The position numbers were made by a program, and so were the translations under genes. A stretch of 64,000 bases of DNA from Bacteroidales bacterium UBA1715 (GTDB lineage Bacteria > Bacteroidota > Bacteroidia > Bacteroidales > UBA1715): positions 1 through 64,000 of the forward strand of contig DCIX01000025.1 in NCBI GenBank assembly GCA_002317135.1, in the 5' to 3' direction. Below the pieces are notes generated by a model. The model worked only from the letters and a program-made list of their open reading frames with translations. It ran no database searches and had not been told where the DNA came from. This document shows, in pieces, positions 18,774 to 27,434 of this stretch; position 1 is the stretch's first letter; every line of letters starts with the position of its first letter.

Positions 18774-20279
18774 CTATAATTCTTTACGCATACGACCAAC
18801 TGGCAAACCAAGTTGTTCACGATATTTTGCAACAGTACGTCGAGCAATATTATAACCTTTTTCTGCTAAAACAGCAGCCAATTGTTCGTCTGTCAAAGGT
18901 TTCTTTTTATCCTCTTCGTCTATAGTTTGTTGCAAAATTGCCTTAATTTCACGAGAAGAAACTTCCTCACCTGCTTCATTGGTTAGCGCTTCAGAGAAGA
19001 AGTATTTTAACGGATATATTCCGTATGGTGTTTGAATATATTTGCTATTTGCCACACGGGAAACCGTTGAAATATCCAATCCAGTTTGTTCAGCAATGTC
19101 TTTCAATATCATAGGTTTCAATTTTGTCTCATCTCCGGACACAAAGAAATCTCGTTGATATTCAAAGATTACATTCATAGTAGAAAGCAAGGTGTTGTTT
19201 CGTTGTTTGAGAGCATCGATAAACCATTTGGCAGAATCTAACTTTTGCTTAACAAAGTCAAATGCTTCTTTTTGATTTTTGTTGGCGTTTTGTGTCGTTT
19301 TATACGTTTGCAACATTTCCGTATATGTACGACTTATTTTCAAAGTTGGTTCATTACGGGCACTTAACGAAAGTATCATTTCACCATCTTGATTTTCAAG
19401 CACAAAATCAGGATAGATACTTTGTGTGATTGATTTCGCGTACGAATCTGCCGTGCCATTTCCTGGTTTTGGATTTAACTTAATGATGACATCGATTGCC
19501 GCTTTCAAATCCGCCTCTTCTATTTCAAGTGCCTGACGAATTTTATCGTAATGTTTTTTCGTAAATTCTTCGTAGAAGTCCTGTAAGATAGCTTTTGCCG
19601 TCACCGTTTCAGCAGTTTTCTGCTTGCGTTCCAACTGCAACACCAAACATTCTTGTAGGGATGTTGCTCCTATACCGGCAGGATCCAAAGTTTGAATCGC
19701 AGACAAAATTTTTTGTAATTCTTCAACCGAAACGGACTTGTTTTGCAACAATAAAATATCATCTGAAATACTTTCCAAATCGCGACGAAGATAGCCGTCT
19801 TCGTCAATATTACCAATAACAAACTTTGCAAGGGCGAGTTCATCCTCGTTTAAGTCAAGCATCCCTAATTGAGAAAGAAGATTTTCTTGAAAAGAACTTC
19901 CACCAGCAAATGGAATCTCTTTATTATCCTGATCTGGAGAATTGTTATTGGTAGAATACTTATAGTTTGAATATTCGTCTTCGTTAAAATAATCGTCTAT
20001 ATCGAATTCATCGTTTTTGTCAGTTTCCTTAACCTCATCATCTGAGCGTTCGTCGTCATCAGAATCGGAGTTTGACAAATCATTGTCGTCGAATCGTTCT
20101 TGCTCATCATCCATATCGCTATCGCCATCAACTTCGAGTGCAGGGTTATCCTCTATTTCCTCCTTAATACGAGTTTCGAGTTCCATAGTAGGAATTTCAA
20201 GCATTTTAATGACTTGAATCTGTTGTGGAGATAGTTTCTGTTGCTGTTTTTGTAATAGTTTCTGATCGAGCATAGCCAA
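18774..20279 (-). CDS. rpoN: RNA polymerase sigma-54 factor
   Basis: This is the alternative sigma factor that needs enhancer-binding ATPases and recognises -24/-12 promoters. The 501-residue protein has the Gln/Leu-rich activator region at 1-50 (QKLSPQQIQVIKMLEIPTME), a very acidic linker at about 52-115, the core-binding region, a helix-turn-helix (GLDISTVSRVANSKYIQTP) and the RpoN box ARRTVAKYR at about 479-487. MAMLDQK at 20279 or MLDQK at 20273 can be the start. A -33/-7 promoter lies just upstream. No sigma-54 activator gene is seen in the window. Confidence 0.96.
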   Translation of the reverse strand: MAMLDQKLLQKQQQKLSPQQIQVIKMLEIPTMELETRIKEEIEDNPALEVDGDSDMDDEQERFDDNDLSNSDSDDDERSDDEVKETDKNDEFDIDDYFNEDEYSNYKYSTNNNSPDQDNKEIPFAGGSSFQENLLSQLGMLDLNEDELALAKFVIGNIDEDGYLRRDLESISDDILLLQNKSVSVEELQKILSAIQTLDPAGIGATSLQECLVLQLERKQKTAETVTAKAILQDFYEEFTKKHYDKIRQALEIEEADLKAAIDVIIKLNPKPGNGTADSYAKSITQSIYPDFVLENQDGEMILSLSARNEPTLKISRTYTEMLQTYKTTQNANKNQKEAFDFVKQKLDSAKWFIDALKQRNNTLLSTMNVIFEYQRDFFVSGDETKLKPMILKDIAEQTGLDISTVSRVANSKYIQTPYGIYPLKYFFSEALTNEAGEEVSSREIKAILQQTIDEEDKKKPLTDEQLAAVLAEKGYNIARRTVAKYREQLGLPVGRMRKEL

Positions 20280-20298
20280 CGATTATTGAAATATATTT

Positions 20299-20329
20299 CA
20301 AATATATATAATTATTGTACTAAAAACAA
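20299..20329 (-). promoter_or_regulatory. Promoter of rpoN
   Basis: On the minus strand TTG (20327-20329), a 20-base spacer and TATATTTG (20299-20306) fit the Bacteroidetes primary promoter. The predicted start is near 20292, 13 bases before the rpoN ATG. It overlaps the paaK terminator tail. Confidence 0.65.
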
Positions 20330-20331
20330 AA

Positions 20332-20357
20332 AAGGCGAAACCTTTCGATTTCGCCTT
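20332..20357 (-). terminator. Intrinsic terminator of the ior/paaK operon
   Basis: The 9-bp stem AAGGCGAAA (20332-20340) pairs with TTTCGCCTT (20349-20357) across an 8-base loop. Read on the minus strand it is followed by a T-run (TTTTTTGTTTTT). It lies 20 bases past the paaK stop. Confidence 0.88.
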
Positions 20358-20376
20358 ACTAAATTCACACCACCAA

Positions 20377-21675
20377 TTATTGTAATTTACGTTTATCTAA
20401 TGCGTGTTTTGCTTTACCCATTGAGCGTTCAATGCTATTTGGAGCAACAATACGCAAATCTGGTTTAATTCCTATCACACTAATGAGACGGGCAGTAAGA
20501 GCAGATTTGTATTTTTCCATATCCGCACTATTTTCGCTATAGAATTCTTCACGAAGTTCCACATCAATTTGAAATGTGTCAACATTGTTAATGCGGTCAA
20601 CCGTGATAAAGTACTGACCTTGGAATTCTGGGAATTCAAGAATGACACTTTCCACTTGAGAAGGGAACACATTCACACCACGAATAATCAACATATCATC
20701 GCTACGGCCAAGAATACGTCCCATGCGAACCATAGTACGGCCACATTTACATTTTGTATAATTCAAGTGTGTCAAGTCGCGTGTACGGTAACGCAACATT
20801 GGCATTCCCCATTTATCAAGTGTTGTGAAAACCAATTCACCTTCTTGTCCTTCAGGAAGTGGCTGTAATGTCACAGGATCGATGATTTCTGGGAAAAACA
20901 TATCTTCCCAAAGGTGTGTTCCATCTTGACATTCGCATTCTCCACCAACACCAGGTCCACTAATTTCAGTCAAGCCATAAATATCGTATGCCTTAATTCC
21001 AAGCTTGTCTTCAAGTTCTTTACGCATATTTTCAGTCCAAGGTTCTGCACCAAATGCACCGAATTTTAATTTAAGTTTATCTTTTACACCAAGCTTTTCA
21101 ATTTCCTCAGCCAAAAACAATGCATACGAAGGCGTACAGCATAGACCTGTAGAACCTAAATCCTCCATCAACATGATTTGTTTTGCCGTATTACCAGCCG
21201 ATGTTGGCAAAACAGCAGCACCAAGTTTTGTGGCACCGTCGTGAGCACCCAAACCACCAGTAAACAAACCATAACCGTAAGAAACTTGAATTGTGTCCTC
21301 GTCAGAAGCACCAAAAGCAGCCAAACAACGAGCAGTTCCTTCTGCCCAGTTTTCTACATCGTGAGCAGTATAACCTGCTACAATAGGTTTACCAGTTGTT
21401 CCACTTGAAGCATGGAAGCGAACAATATCTTTGCGAGGAACAGCAAATAATTTATCTGGATAATTCTCACGCAAATCTGTTTTCACAGTAAATGGTAATT
21501 TTACTATATCATCGATAGATTGTATATCTTCTGGTTTCACGCCAAGTTCGTCCATTTTCTTTTTATAGAAAGGCACATTGTCGTATGCGTGTTTCACGAT
21601 TTTAACTAGTCGCTCGCTTTGCAATTTGCGAAGGTCTTCACGACTCATACATTCTTTTTCTGGATTAAAAATCAT
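20377..21675 (-). CDS. paaK: Phenylacetate-CoA ligase (aryl-acid CoA ligase)
   Basis: The enzyme activates phenylacetate or a related aryl acid with ATP and CoA through an acyl-adenylate. The 432 residues are the family length. Visible motifs are the P-loop-like SSGTTGKPIVAGYT at 90-103, YDIYGLTEISGPGVGGEC (adenylate site) near 235, YRTRDLT near 300 and the C-terminal RSDDMLIIRGVNVFPSQVE. It follows iorB by 3 bases. In Bacteroidales this trio links aryl-pyruvates, aryl-acetyl-CoA and aryl-acetates, and can run in the reductive direction for aromatic amino acid synthesis from aryl acids; direction and substrate are inferred. Confidence 0.93.
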   Translation of the reverse strand: MIFNPEKECMSREDLRKLQSERLVKIVKHAYDNVPFYKKKMDELGVKPEDIQSIDDIVKLPFTVKTDLRENYPDKLFAVPRKDIVRFHASSGTTGKPIVAGYTAHDVENWAEGTARCLAAFGASDEDTIQVSYGYGLFTGGLGAHDGATKLGAAVLPTSAGNTAKQIMLMEDLGSTGLCCTPSYALFLAEEIEKLGVKDKLKLKFGAFGAEPWTENMRKELEDKLGIKAYDIYGLTEISGPGVGGECECQDGTHLWEDMFFPEIIDPVTLQPLPEGQEGELVFTTLDKWGMPMLRYRTRDLTHLNYTKCKCGRTMVRMGRILGRSDDMLIIRGVNVFPSQVESVILEFPEFQGQYFITVDRINNVDTFQIDVELREEFYSENSADMEKYKSALTARLISVIGIKPDLRIVAPNSIERSMGKAKHALDKRKLQ

Positions 21676-21678
21676 ATT

Positions 21679-22257
21679 CTATAAGTTTTTATTGTATTCA
21701 ACACCTGTTTCGAAGGCCTTCACGTTCATAGCAACAATTTCTTCGCCTTTAGCCGCAAACAATTCCTTCACACTATCCTTCATCACATTTGAATCAATGC
21801 CTATAATTGGGGCAACAGCACCAGCAATTACGACATTCAACGAACGAGCAGAAAGATTTTTCGCAATCTCATCCGAATCAATAATAATATGCTTAAAGCC
21901 ACTATTCTTGATTGTTTCAATCACCTGATTTTCATCTGGATAATTCGGAATATTCTTAAATGGAGCTGAAGCCGTAATAATTATGCCATCTTTCTGTAAA
22001 TAAGGGAGATAACGAAGTGCTTCAAGAGGTTCCATTGCCAAAATAATATCAGCCTTACCTTTAGGAATCAAATCTGAATAGATTTCCTCATCGGAAATAC
22101 GAAGGTTCGACTGCACATCACCACCACGTTGGCTCATTCCGTGCACCTCGGCTTGTTTTACATTCAAGCCAGAATGCATAGCGGCAAGGTCTATAATTGA
22201 AGCGATTGTCAAAATTCCCTGACCACCAACACCTGAAAGTATTATATTCTTAATCAT
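21679..22257 (-). CDS. iorB: Indolepyruvate:ferredoxin oxidoreductase, beta subunit
   Basis: The 192-residue gamma-type domain of 2-oxoacid:ferredoxin oxidoreductases shows SGVGGQGILT at residues 8-17 and VHGMSQRGGDVQSNLRI near 39-55. With IorA it converts aryl-pyruvates and CoA to aryl-acetyl-CoA, CO2 and reduced ferredoxin. Its start overlaps the iorA stop by 8 bases, so the subunits are made together. Confidence 0.94.
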   Translation of the reverse strand: MIKNIILSGVGGQGILTIASIIDLAAMHSGLNVKQAEVHGMSQRGGDVQSNLRISDEEIYSDLIPKGKADIILAMEPLEALRYLPYLQKDGIIITASAPFKNIPNYPDENQVIETIKNSGFKHIIIDSDEIAKNLSARSLNVVIAGAVAPIIGIDSNVMKDSVKELFAAKGEEIVAMNVKAFETGVEYNKNL

Positions 22258-23845
22258 TTGCTTTCTTCTTTTTATTTCTCATTGCTGTTTGTACGCATTC
22301 TCTTTGTGCAAGAATTACAGACACACCATCATAATTAATTTCTTCGGTAAGAATTTGCACATTCTCATCTAAATGTGACTTTAAAGGCAAGATTGTACGG
22401 ATATGTTTTTCGTCAACACCAAGTCCTTTACAAATTAGATGAAGCTTATTCGTTCCTGCAGAATCCTGTCCGCCTGTCATTGCTGTTGTTGAGTTATCGG
22501 AAATGATTACCGTCATTTTCGTATTCTCATTTACCGCATCCAACAAGCCTGTCATTCCCGAATGAGTAAATGTTGAGTCACCAATAACAGCAACTGCAGG
22601 ATGTAAACCTGCATCAGCAGCACCTTTTGCCATAGTTATAGACGCACCCATATCTACCGTTGCCGTAATCGATTCAAATGGTTTCAAAGCTCCTAATGTA
22701 TAGCAACCAATATCGCCAAACACATGACGATCAGCAAATTGCGACATTGCCTTATTTAACGCCTCGAATGTATCACGATGGCTACAACCATTGCAAAGTG
22801 CAGGTGGACGGTTCACCATAAACGAAGGCATTTCCGCGGCCTTTGTTGGTTCTACGCCAAGCGCAATCGCCATAACATCAGGATTTAACTCACCTATGCG
22901 ATTTAACACACCATCAAGTTTTCCTTTAATCTTTGGATTATTTGAAAAACCACGAAGATATTCTTCCACAATTGGATACCCTTCTTCTGCAACTAAAACC
23001 TCATCGTATTTTGCAAGAAAGTCTGCGATTTGTTTCGTAGGCAACGGATATTGAGAAATCTTCAACACCGGAAAATCAAGGTTATTATTCTGACGAACTT
23101 CCATCACATAATTAAAGGCAAGTCCACAAGCAATCACAGCCTTTTTACCAGAACCATTCACTAATTTTAAGAATGGTGATTGTTCTGAGATAGATTCTAA
23201 TTCTTCTTGTTTTTCAACCAAAGACTTGTATTGTTTTTTTGCAAATCCAGGCAAAGTCACCCAACGGTTTATTTCCAATTTTGCTTGTAATGGATTTTGT
23301 TCGTGGCACTTTCTGTTCTTTATAACCGAACGAGAATGCGAAAGTCTTGTCGTTACACGAAGAATTACTGGAAGTCTCATTTGTTCCGACAAATCCAATC
23401 CATAATGTACGCATTCGTATGCCTCTTGCTGATTAGAAGGCTCCAACAATGGTAACATCGAGAATTTGCCATACATACGGCTATCTTGTTCATTTTGAGA
23501 CGAATGTTGCGAAGGATCGTCGGCGACAACCAACACCAATCCACCATTTGTACCCGTAATAGCAGAGTTCATAAACGCATCGGCACACGCATTTAATCCA
23601 ACGTGCTTCATACAAACGATTGATCGTTTTCCTGCATACGACATACCTAATGCAGCCTCATACGCTGTTTTTTCATTACAGCACCATTTTGAACGGATAT
23701 TCTTTTCCTTCGCCTCTTTCGACTTCTGAATGAACTCCGTTATTTCTGTTGACGGTGTCCCTGGATATGCATACACGCCAGAAATTCCAGCATCTATTGC
23801 ACCCAAAGCAACCGCTTCCGCACCTAGCAATAAAGATTCTTTCAT
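22250..23845 (-). CDS. iorA: Indolepyruvate:ferredoxin oxidoreductase, alpha subunit
   Basis: This 531-residue TPP-dependent subunit has an N-terminal pyrimidine-binding domain (GAIDAGISGVYAYPGTPS, with ACEKTAYEAALGMSYAG-like sequence near 55) and a TPP domain with LCNGCSHRDTF (about 352), FGDIGCYTLG (about 378) and GDSTF...SDNSTTAMTGGQ (about 420-455). The C-terminal 2[4Fe-4S] ferredoxin domain of archaeal IorA is absent; the chain stops soon after the TPP domain (LAQRECVQTAMRNKKKK). I believe the shorter form is usual in Bacteroides relatives, so electrons would pass through another cluster or an external ferredoxin. Confidence 0.94.
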   Translation of the reverse strand: MKESLLLGAEAVALGAIDAGISGVYAYPGTPSTEITEFIQKSKEAKEKNIRSKWCCNEKTAYEAALGMSYAGKRSIVCMKHVGLNACADAFMNSAITGTNGGLVLVVADDPSQHSSQNEQDSRMYGKFSMLPLLEPSNQQEAYECVHYGLDLSEQMRLPVILRVTTRLSHSRSVIKNRKCHEQNPLQAKLEINRWVTLPGFAKKQYKSLVEKQEELESISEQSPFLKLVNGSGKKAVIACGLAFNYVMEVRQNNNLDFPVLKISQYPLPTKQIADFLAKYDEVLVAEEGYPIVEEYLRGFSNNPKIKGKLDGVLNRIGELNPDVMAIALGVEPTKAAEMPSFMVNRPPALCNGCSHRDTFEALNKAMSQFADRHVFGDIGCYTLGALKPFESITATVDMGASITMAKGAADAGLHPAVAVIGDSTFTHSGMTGLLDAVNENTKMTVIISDNSTTAMTGGQDSAGTNKLHLICKGLGVDEKHIRTILPLKSHLDENVQILTEEINYDGVSVILAQRECVQTAMRNKKKKAND

Positions 23846-23851
23846 TCTAAT

Positions 23852-24571
23852 TTACTTTATTTTTCTTGCAATCTCCTTAGCAACACGAGGTAAATATTGG
23901 TCGCAAATTTGATCCAAGTCATTCACTTTACCCGAAAAACTTGTCGATGCAATACCACCATTCACATATTTACCTAAGGAATTATATACTACATAATGTA
24001 CACGAATTGTTCGCTGATATGAATTATCGGCAACCGTATATGGATTAGAAAAATCGCCTAACAACTCAAATTGTGTCAAATACACAACATATTGTGCTTG
24101 ATAACTTTGAATCAAATCAGAAAACAATTGTGGATCGTGCAATTTCACATTCAAGATTTTATTTCTTGTATCTGACTCCACACTCATAATTTCACCAGCA
24201 ATAATATTTTGATTCTGCAATGATGATTTTTTCGAAGGTTTTACAATGTTCTCTTCAGCATTATTGTCGGAAAAGAAATAAGTCGCATTTCCATGCACAA
24301 TTTCCATATCGGTTGAAGCATCCGTCGTATATGAGCGAAGCAAACTTGCCACATTTAAAGAGTCTTTTAAGGCTGAATAAATGTGCATATCTAAATCTGT
24401 ACGAATTTTCTCTATAGATTTCTCGTACGAAACACCTGAATACTCACATATTTTCTGTGATTCTTGGTTATTATACATTTTTGCGTCAAACGGTACAACC
24501 AAGATATTTTTTTGTGCAAACAAAACAGAAGAAAGAATACAAGCAAGATATAAGCAAATGACTCGTCTCAT
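23852..24571 (-). CDS. Secreted or periplasmic hypothetical protein
   Basis: I start at the ATG at 24569-24571 because it gives a clean signal peptide (MRRVICLYLACILSSVLFAQ); an upstream in-frame Met would add 20 residues without one. The mature part of the 239-residue protein starts KNILVVPFDAKMYNN. It contains a long alternating region with SYQRTIRVHYVVYNSLGKYVNG near the end. KNILVVPFD resembles the start of periplasmic CsgG/TolB-like proteins, but no family is certain. It sits 6 bases before iorA, in the same run, with no evident metabolic link. Confidence 0.7.
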   Translation of the reverse strand: MRRVICLYLACILSSVLFAQKNILVVPFDAKMYNNQESQKICEYSGVSYEKSIEKIRTDLDMHIYSALKDSLNVASLLRSYTTDASTDMEIVHGNATYFFSDNNAEENIVKPSKKSSLQNQNIIAGEIMSVESDTRNKILNVKLHDPQLFSDLIQSYQAQYVVYLTQFELLGDFSNPYTVADNSYQRTIRVHYVVYNSLGKYVNGGIASTSFSGKVNDLDQICDQYLPRVAKEIARKIK

Positions 24572-24646
24572 TTTTGTCTTTTTAAAATTTTGATAAAAGT
24601 ACAAAATTCTTACGAATCCATTGCTCATCACAGTAAAGTTTTCACT

Positions 24647-24937
24647 TTACTCGTCTTTTCTATTTGGATTTTTTGGGAACCAACCTTTTCGTACTCGTTC
24701 TCTTTGTTCAAACAACTCCAAAATACTCCATAAACAAGAGCATCCCACAACACCTAAAACGGTACTAATAACTTGTTGCTCTATAAAAAGCGACGTAACA
24801 ATAAATGCAATTCCTAAAACAAGAAATAACCACCAACATTTTACGCCAAAATAATACTCACTTTTGATTACAATTGGGTGAAACAAACCAATAATAAAAA
24901 ATGTAGCAACTGCTATTATAAGTCCTAAAAAATTCAT
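24647..24937 (-). CDS. DUF4491 family small membrane protein
   Basis: From the ATG at 24935-24937 the 96-residue protein begins MNFLGLIIAVATFFIIGLFH and carries about three hydrophobic segments and a basic tail (ERVRKGWFPKNPNRK). The pattern FHPIVIKSEYYFGVKCWW followed by LFEQRERVRKGWFP is that of DUF4491, a Bacteroidetes-specific family of unknown function. A longer reading from upstream would overlap the glycosyltransferase gene. An 8-bp hairpin (24632-24651) overlaps the stop codon, without a U-run. Confidence 0.82.
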   Translation of the reverse strand: MNFLGLIIAVATFFIIGLFHPIVIKSEYYFGVKCWWLFLVLGIAFIVTSLFIEQQVISTVLGVVGCSCLWSILELFEQRERVRKGWFPKNPNRKDE

Positions 24938-24951
24938 ATTTCTATTTTCTA

Positions 24952-25833
24952 TTAAATTAAAGCAAAGAATAATCGTAAACGAATACATTTTTTCAGAAAC
25001 CAGACGGAAAGTTTGGAGCATTTTATTCTCCAGACATCCTCTTTTCCATGAGAGACATATATTTGTTTGAAATGTGTATCAATAAAAATCTCCATTGCAT
25101 TATAAAACGCACGAATACTTTCTTTTCGAGTTTTTTTTGTACTTGCACCTTTTATATGCATTATGTGAGCTGTTGGCAAATAATAATTTTTATAGCCATG
25201 TAAAAGAATCCGATATGAAATATCTATATCTTCTCCATAAAGAAAATAACGTTCATCAAGCAAACCAACCTCATCAAGAACAGATTTACGAAGAAACATA
25301 TACGCACCAGCAAGTATTTCTATTTCAGATACTTTATTCTCCGACAAACTACCTAAATAGTAATGATTTAAGGTATCTGATTTGGGGAACAACTTATACA
25401 AACCGCTCATCTTACAAAATGCAACAAACGGCGTTGGAATCCCTCGCTTTGATTCTGGGAGAAAATTCCCATTTGCATCATACATTTTAACGCCCAAGCC
25501 ACCACAATCCAGATGTTCATCCATAAACGACACACAAGTTGAGAATGTGTCTGGACATACGGTCGTATCTGGATTTAAAAGTAAAATATACTCACCTTTT
25601 GCCTGTCGTATTGCTTGATTGTTTGCTGCGGCAAAACCAACATTCTTGGTATTGGCAATCAATTTCACCCACGGAAATTTCTCGGCAACCATTGCACAAG
25701 AATTATCCAGCGAAGCATTATCTACAACAAAAACCTCACCATCAATAGATTGCATAGCAATTTTGACTGATTGAAGACAACACTCCAATTCTTCACAAAC
25801 AGTATAATTCACTATGCAAACCGACAACTTCAT
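24952..25833 (-). CDS. Family 2 glycosyltransferase
   Basis: The 293-residue protein has a GT-A fold N-terminus (LSVCIVNYTVCEELECCLQS, then VVDNASLDNS), the NVGFAAANNQAI motif and a DxD-type LLLNPDTTV near residue 90. LDERYFLYGEDIDISYRI near 195 is typical of rhamnosyltransferase-like GT2 enzymes (WbbL-like). It probably adds a sugar to a surface polysaccharide or lipopolysaccharide on the cytoplasmic face. It lies 2 bases after the polysaccharide deacetylase gene. Confidence 0.92.
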   Translation of the reverse strand: MKLSVCIVNYTVCEELECCLQSVKIAMQSIDGEVFVVDNASLDNSCAMVAEKFPWVKLIANTKNVGFAAANNQAIRQAKGEYILLLNPDTTVCPDTFSTCVSFMDEHLDCGGLGVKMYDANGNFLPESKRGIPTPFVAFCKMSGLYKLFPKSDTLNHYYLGSLSENKVSEIEILAGAYMFLRKSVLDEVGLLDERYFLYGEDIDISYRILLHGYKNYYLPTAHIMHIKGASTKKTRKESIRAFYNAMEIFIDTHFKQIYVSHGKEDVWRIKCSKLSVWFLKKCIRLRLFFALI

Positions 25834-25835
25834 AT

Positions 25836-26471
25836 CTACAAATCAATTGGAGCAAAATTGTAACCTTCGCTTAACAAAAATTCTATGGATTTTGGCAACG
25901 CATAGAGCAAGTTCTTTTCCGATTTTGGAGAATCATGAAACACAATAATAGAACCATTACGAACATAGTTTTTCACATTCAAAAAGCAATCTTCACCAGA
26001 AAGATTTTTGTCATAATCCATAGTGATAATGTCCCACATAATTACATGAAGATCGGTATAGATTTTTCGAGCCTGCAATGGTCCGACTTTTCCGTATGGC
26101 GGACGGAATAATTTACTTCCCGTGATTTCGGCACCCTTATAAACATTATCAATATATGTTTGATTATCAGTAACCCAACCTTTCAAATGATTATATGTAT
26201 GAGAACCAATTGCATAGCCACCATCTCGTACCATTTGGTATATTTCGGGAAATTTAAATACATTCTCGCCAACCATAAAAAAAGTTGCGGGAACATTATA
26301 TTGTTGTAAGATATTGATTACCTGCGGAGTGTAAACTGGCACAGGTCCATCGTCAAATGTAAGATATACCGTTTTTTCTTGTTTCGGAATACGGAAATGA
26401 GCCTTATTATACACCCATTCCCCAAAAAGTGGAGGTTGTGCCTTCGTCACATCAAAAATCGGTTGTCTCAT
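25836..26471 (-). CDS. Polysaccharide deacetylase (NodB homology domain)
   Basis: The 211-residue protein is a carbohydrate esterase 4 domain: catalytic and metal Asp in LTFDDGPVPVYTP (about residue 37), metal His pair in GSHTYNHLKGW (about 94-104), RPPYGKVGP (about 119) and the C-terminal FHDSPKS His. There is no obvious signal peptide, so it may be cytoplasmic or loosely associated. Related short Bacteroidetes enzymes resemble peptidoglycan or chitooligosaccharide deacetylases; the substrate is unknown. It has its own promoter. Confidence 0.92.
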   Translation of the reverse strand: MRQPIFDVTKAQPPLFGEWVYNKAHFRIPKQEKTVYLTFDDGPVPVYTPQVINILQQYNVPATFFMVGENVFKFPEIYQMVRDGGYAIGSHTYNHLKGWVTDNQTYIDNVYKGAEITGSKLFRPPYGKVGPLQARKIYTDLHVIMWDIITMDYDKNLSGEDCFLNVKNYVRNGSIIVFHDSPKSEKNLLYALPKSIEFLLSEGYNFAPIDL

Positions 26472-26491
26472 TTCATTCGCAAATTTCTCTA

Positions 26492-26521
26492 CAAAAATAC
26501 GAAAATCCCTAGGCTATACAA
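26492..26521 (-). promoter_or_regulatory. Promoter of the deacetylase/glycosyltransferase run
   Basis: On the minus strand TTG (26519-26521), a 19-base spacer and TATTTTTG (26492-26499) give a full Bacteroidetes-type promoter, starting near 26485, 14 bases before the ATG of the deacetylase. Confidence 0.75.
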
Positions 26522-26523
26522 AC

Positions 26524-27306
26524 TCAAAACCTCATCGCACGAACTTTCATACTTGTATTATGACCTTCACGATATCGTTGATTTGTATCGAAAATCCATT
26601 TCCATTCAACAATATTTGTTCCCTGCGGCAACTCACAATACAACAAATCTTTCGTTTGAACTGAGCCATCGGCACACGAAGTATTTTCTTCGCAATAATC
26701 TGTAATTAAACAAGTTGAACACTTAGGCAAACTAACAATATGTCGTTGTTGGACAAGATTTCTCACCTGTTTCACTTCTTGTTCCGAAACAGAAAATTTT
26801 TCTTTCAAATAGTCGCATAACAAAATATCAAGTTGGTTCAATAAATTTACCGAAACAACTAAATCAGGATTTCCATCAATCGAAAAATTAGGCAATTGTT
26901 GTAATCGATCACAGAATTCAACAAATGATTTGGAATCTTCTGCCAATTCTACAACTCCACCGGTAACATCAGCTGTAATCAAATGAATATTGGAATTTCG
27001 TTTGGTTTTTACCACAATTTGTTCTGGCTGCACAATATCTACCAAATAGACATTCGTAAACATTTCTGAAAGTTCCTGCCAAGGAACATCCAACAACCAA
27101 CCACTACCAAGAACAACAACAGAATCTTTTTTTTCAAGTGTTTGAGCGGATTCTATAATATAGTGCTTTGTATTTTCCAAATGCGAATTCCACGATTCTC
27201 GCTCGCGTACATATCGACTTTGAATTCCCATTTGATCTTTCACATAGCCAGTTTTCCTCGCAACAAAAGACAAACTTTTTTTTCTAAAAAAATCAAAAAA
27301 AGACAT
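26524..27306 (-). CDS. Conserved protein with a Rossmann-like core and a Cys cluster
   Basis: The 260-residue protein has a basic N-terminus (FFRKKSLSFVARKTGYVKDQ) and then VVVLGSGWLLDVPW (about 64-77) and VYLVDIVQPEQI (about 89), which look like motifs I and II of class I methyltransferases. PDLVVSVNLLNQLDILL near 148 fits motif IV. Near 195, LPKCSTCLITDYCEENTSC holds four Cys, a possible metal site. I read it as a methyltransferase-like protein conserved in Bacteroidales; the substrate is not known. No signal peptide is present. Confidence 0.65.
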   Translation of the reverse strand: MSFFDFFRKKSLSFVARKTGYVKDQMGIQSRYVRERESWNSHLENTKHYIIESAQTLEKKDSVVVLGSGWLLDVPWQELSEMFTNVYLVDIVQPEQIVVKTKRNSNIHLITADVTGGVVELAEDSKSFVEFCDRLQQLPNFSIDGNPDLVVSVNLLNQLDILLCDYLKEKFSVSEQEVKQVRNLVQQRHIVSLPKCSTCLITDYCEENTSCADGSVQTKDLLYCELPQGTNIVEWKWIFDTNQRYREGHNTSMKVRAMRF

Positions 27307-27326
27307 ATTCGTTACATTTCACAAAA

Positions 27327-27334
27327 CAAAAATA
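27327..27334 (-). promoter_or_regulatory. -7 box for the Rossmann-like gene
   Basis: On the minus strand TATTTTTG lies 20 bases before the ATG at 27306; no TTG is seen 19-20 bases upstream. The shared region up to 27435 also serves the plus-strand lipoprotein genes, where only a weak TACTTTTA is visible. Confidence 0.45.
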
Positions 27335-27434
27335 GTGATTATTCTCTTACACGGATTTGAAAAGACAAAATCTTGTTTTTTTATCATACCTTCCATTTTT
27401 TTCTTACTTTTACCAATCAATAAATTGTTTTTCT

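Noticed and set aside
22250..23845. Truncated iorA because the ferredoxin domain is missing
   Set aside because: The pyrimidine and TPP domains are complete and I recall the same shorter length in related Bacteroidales, so it is probably a lineage form.
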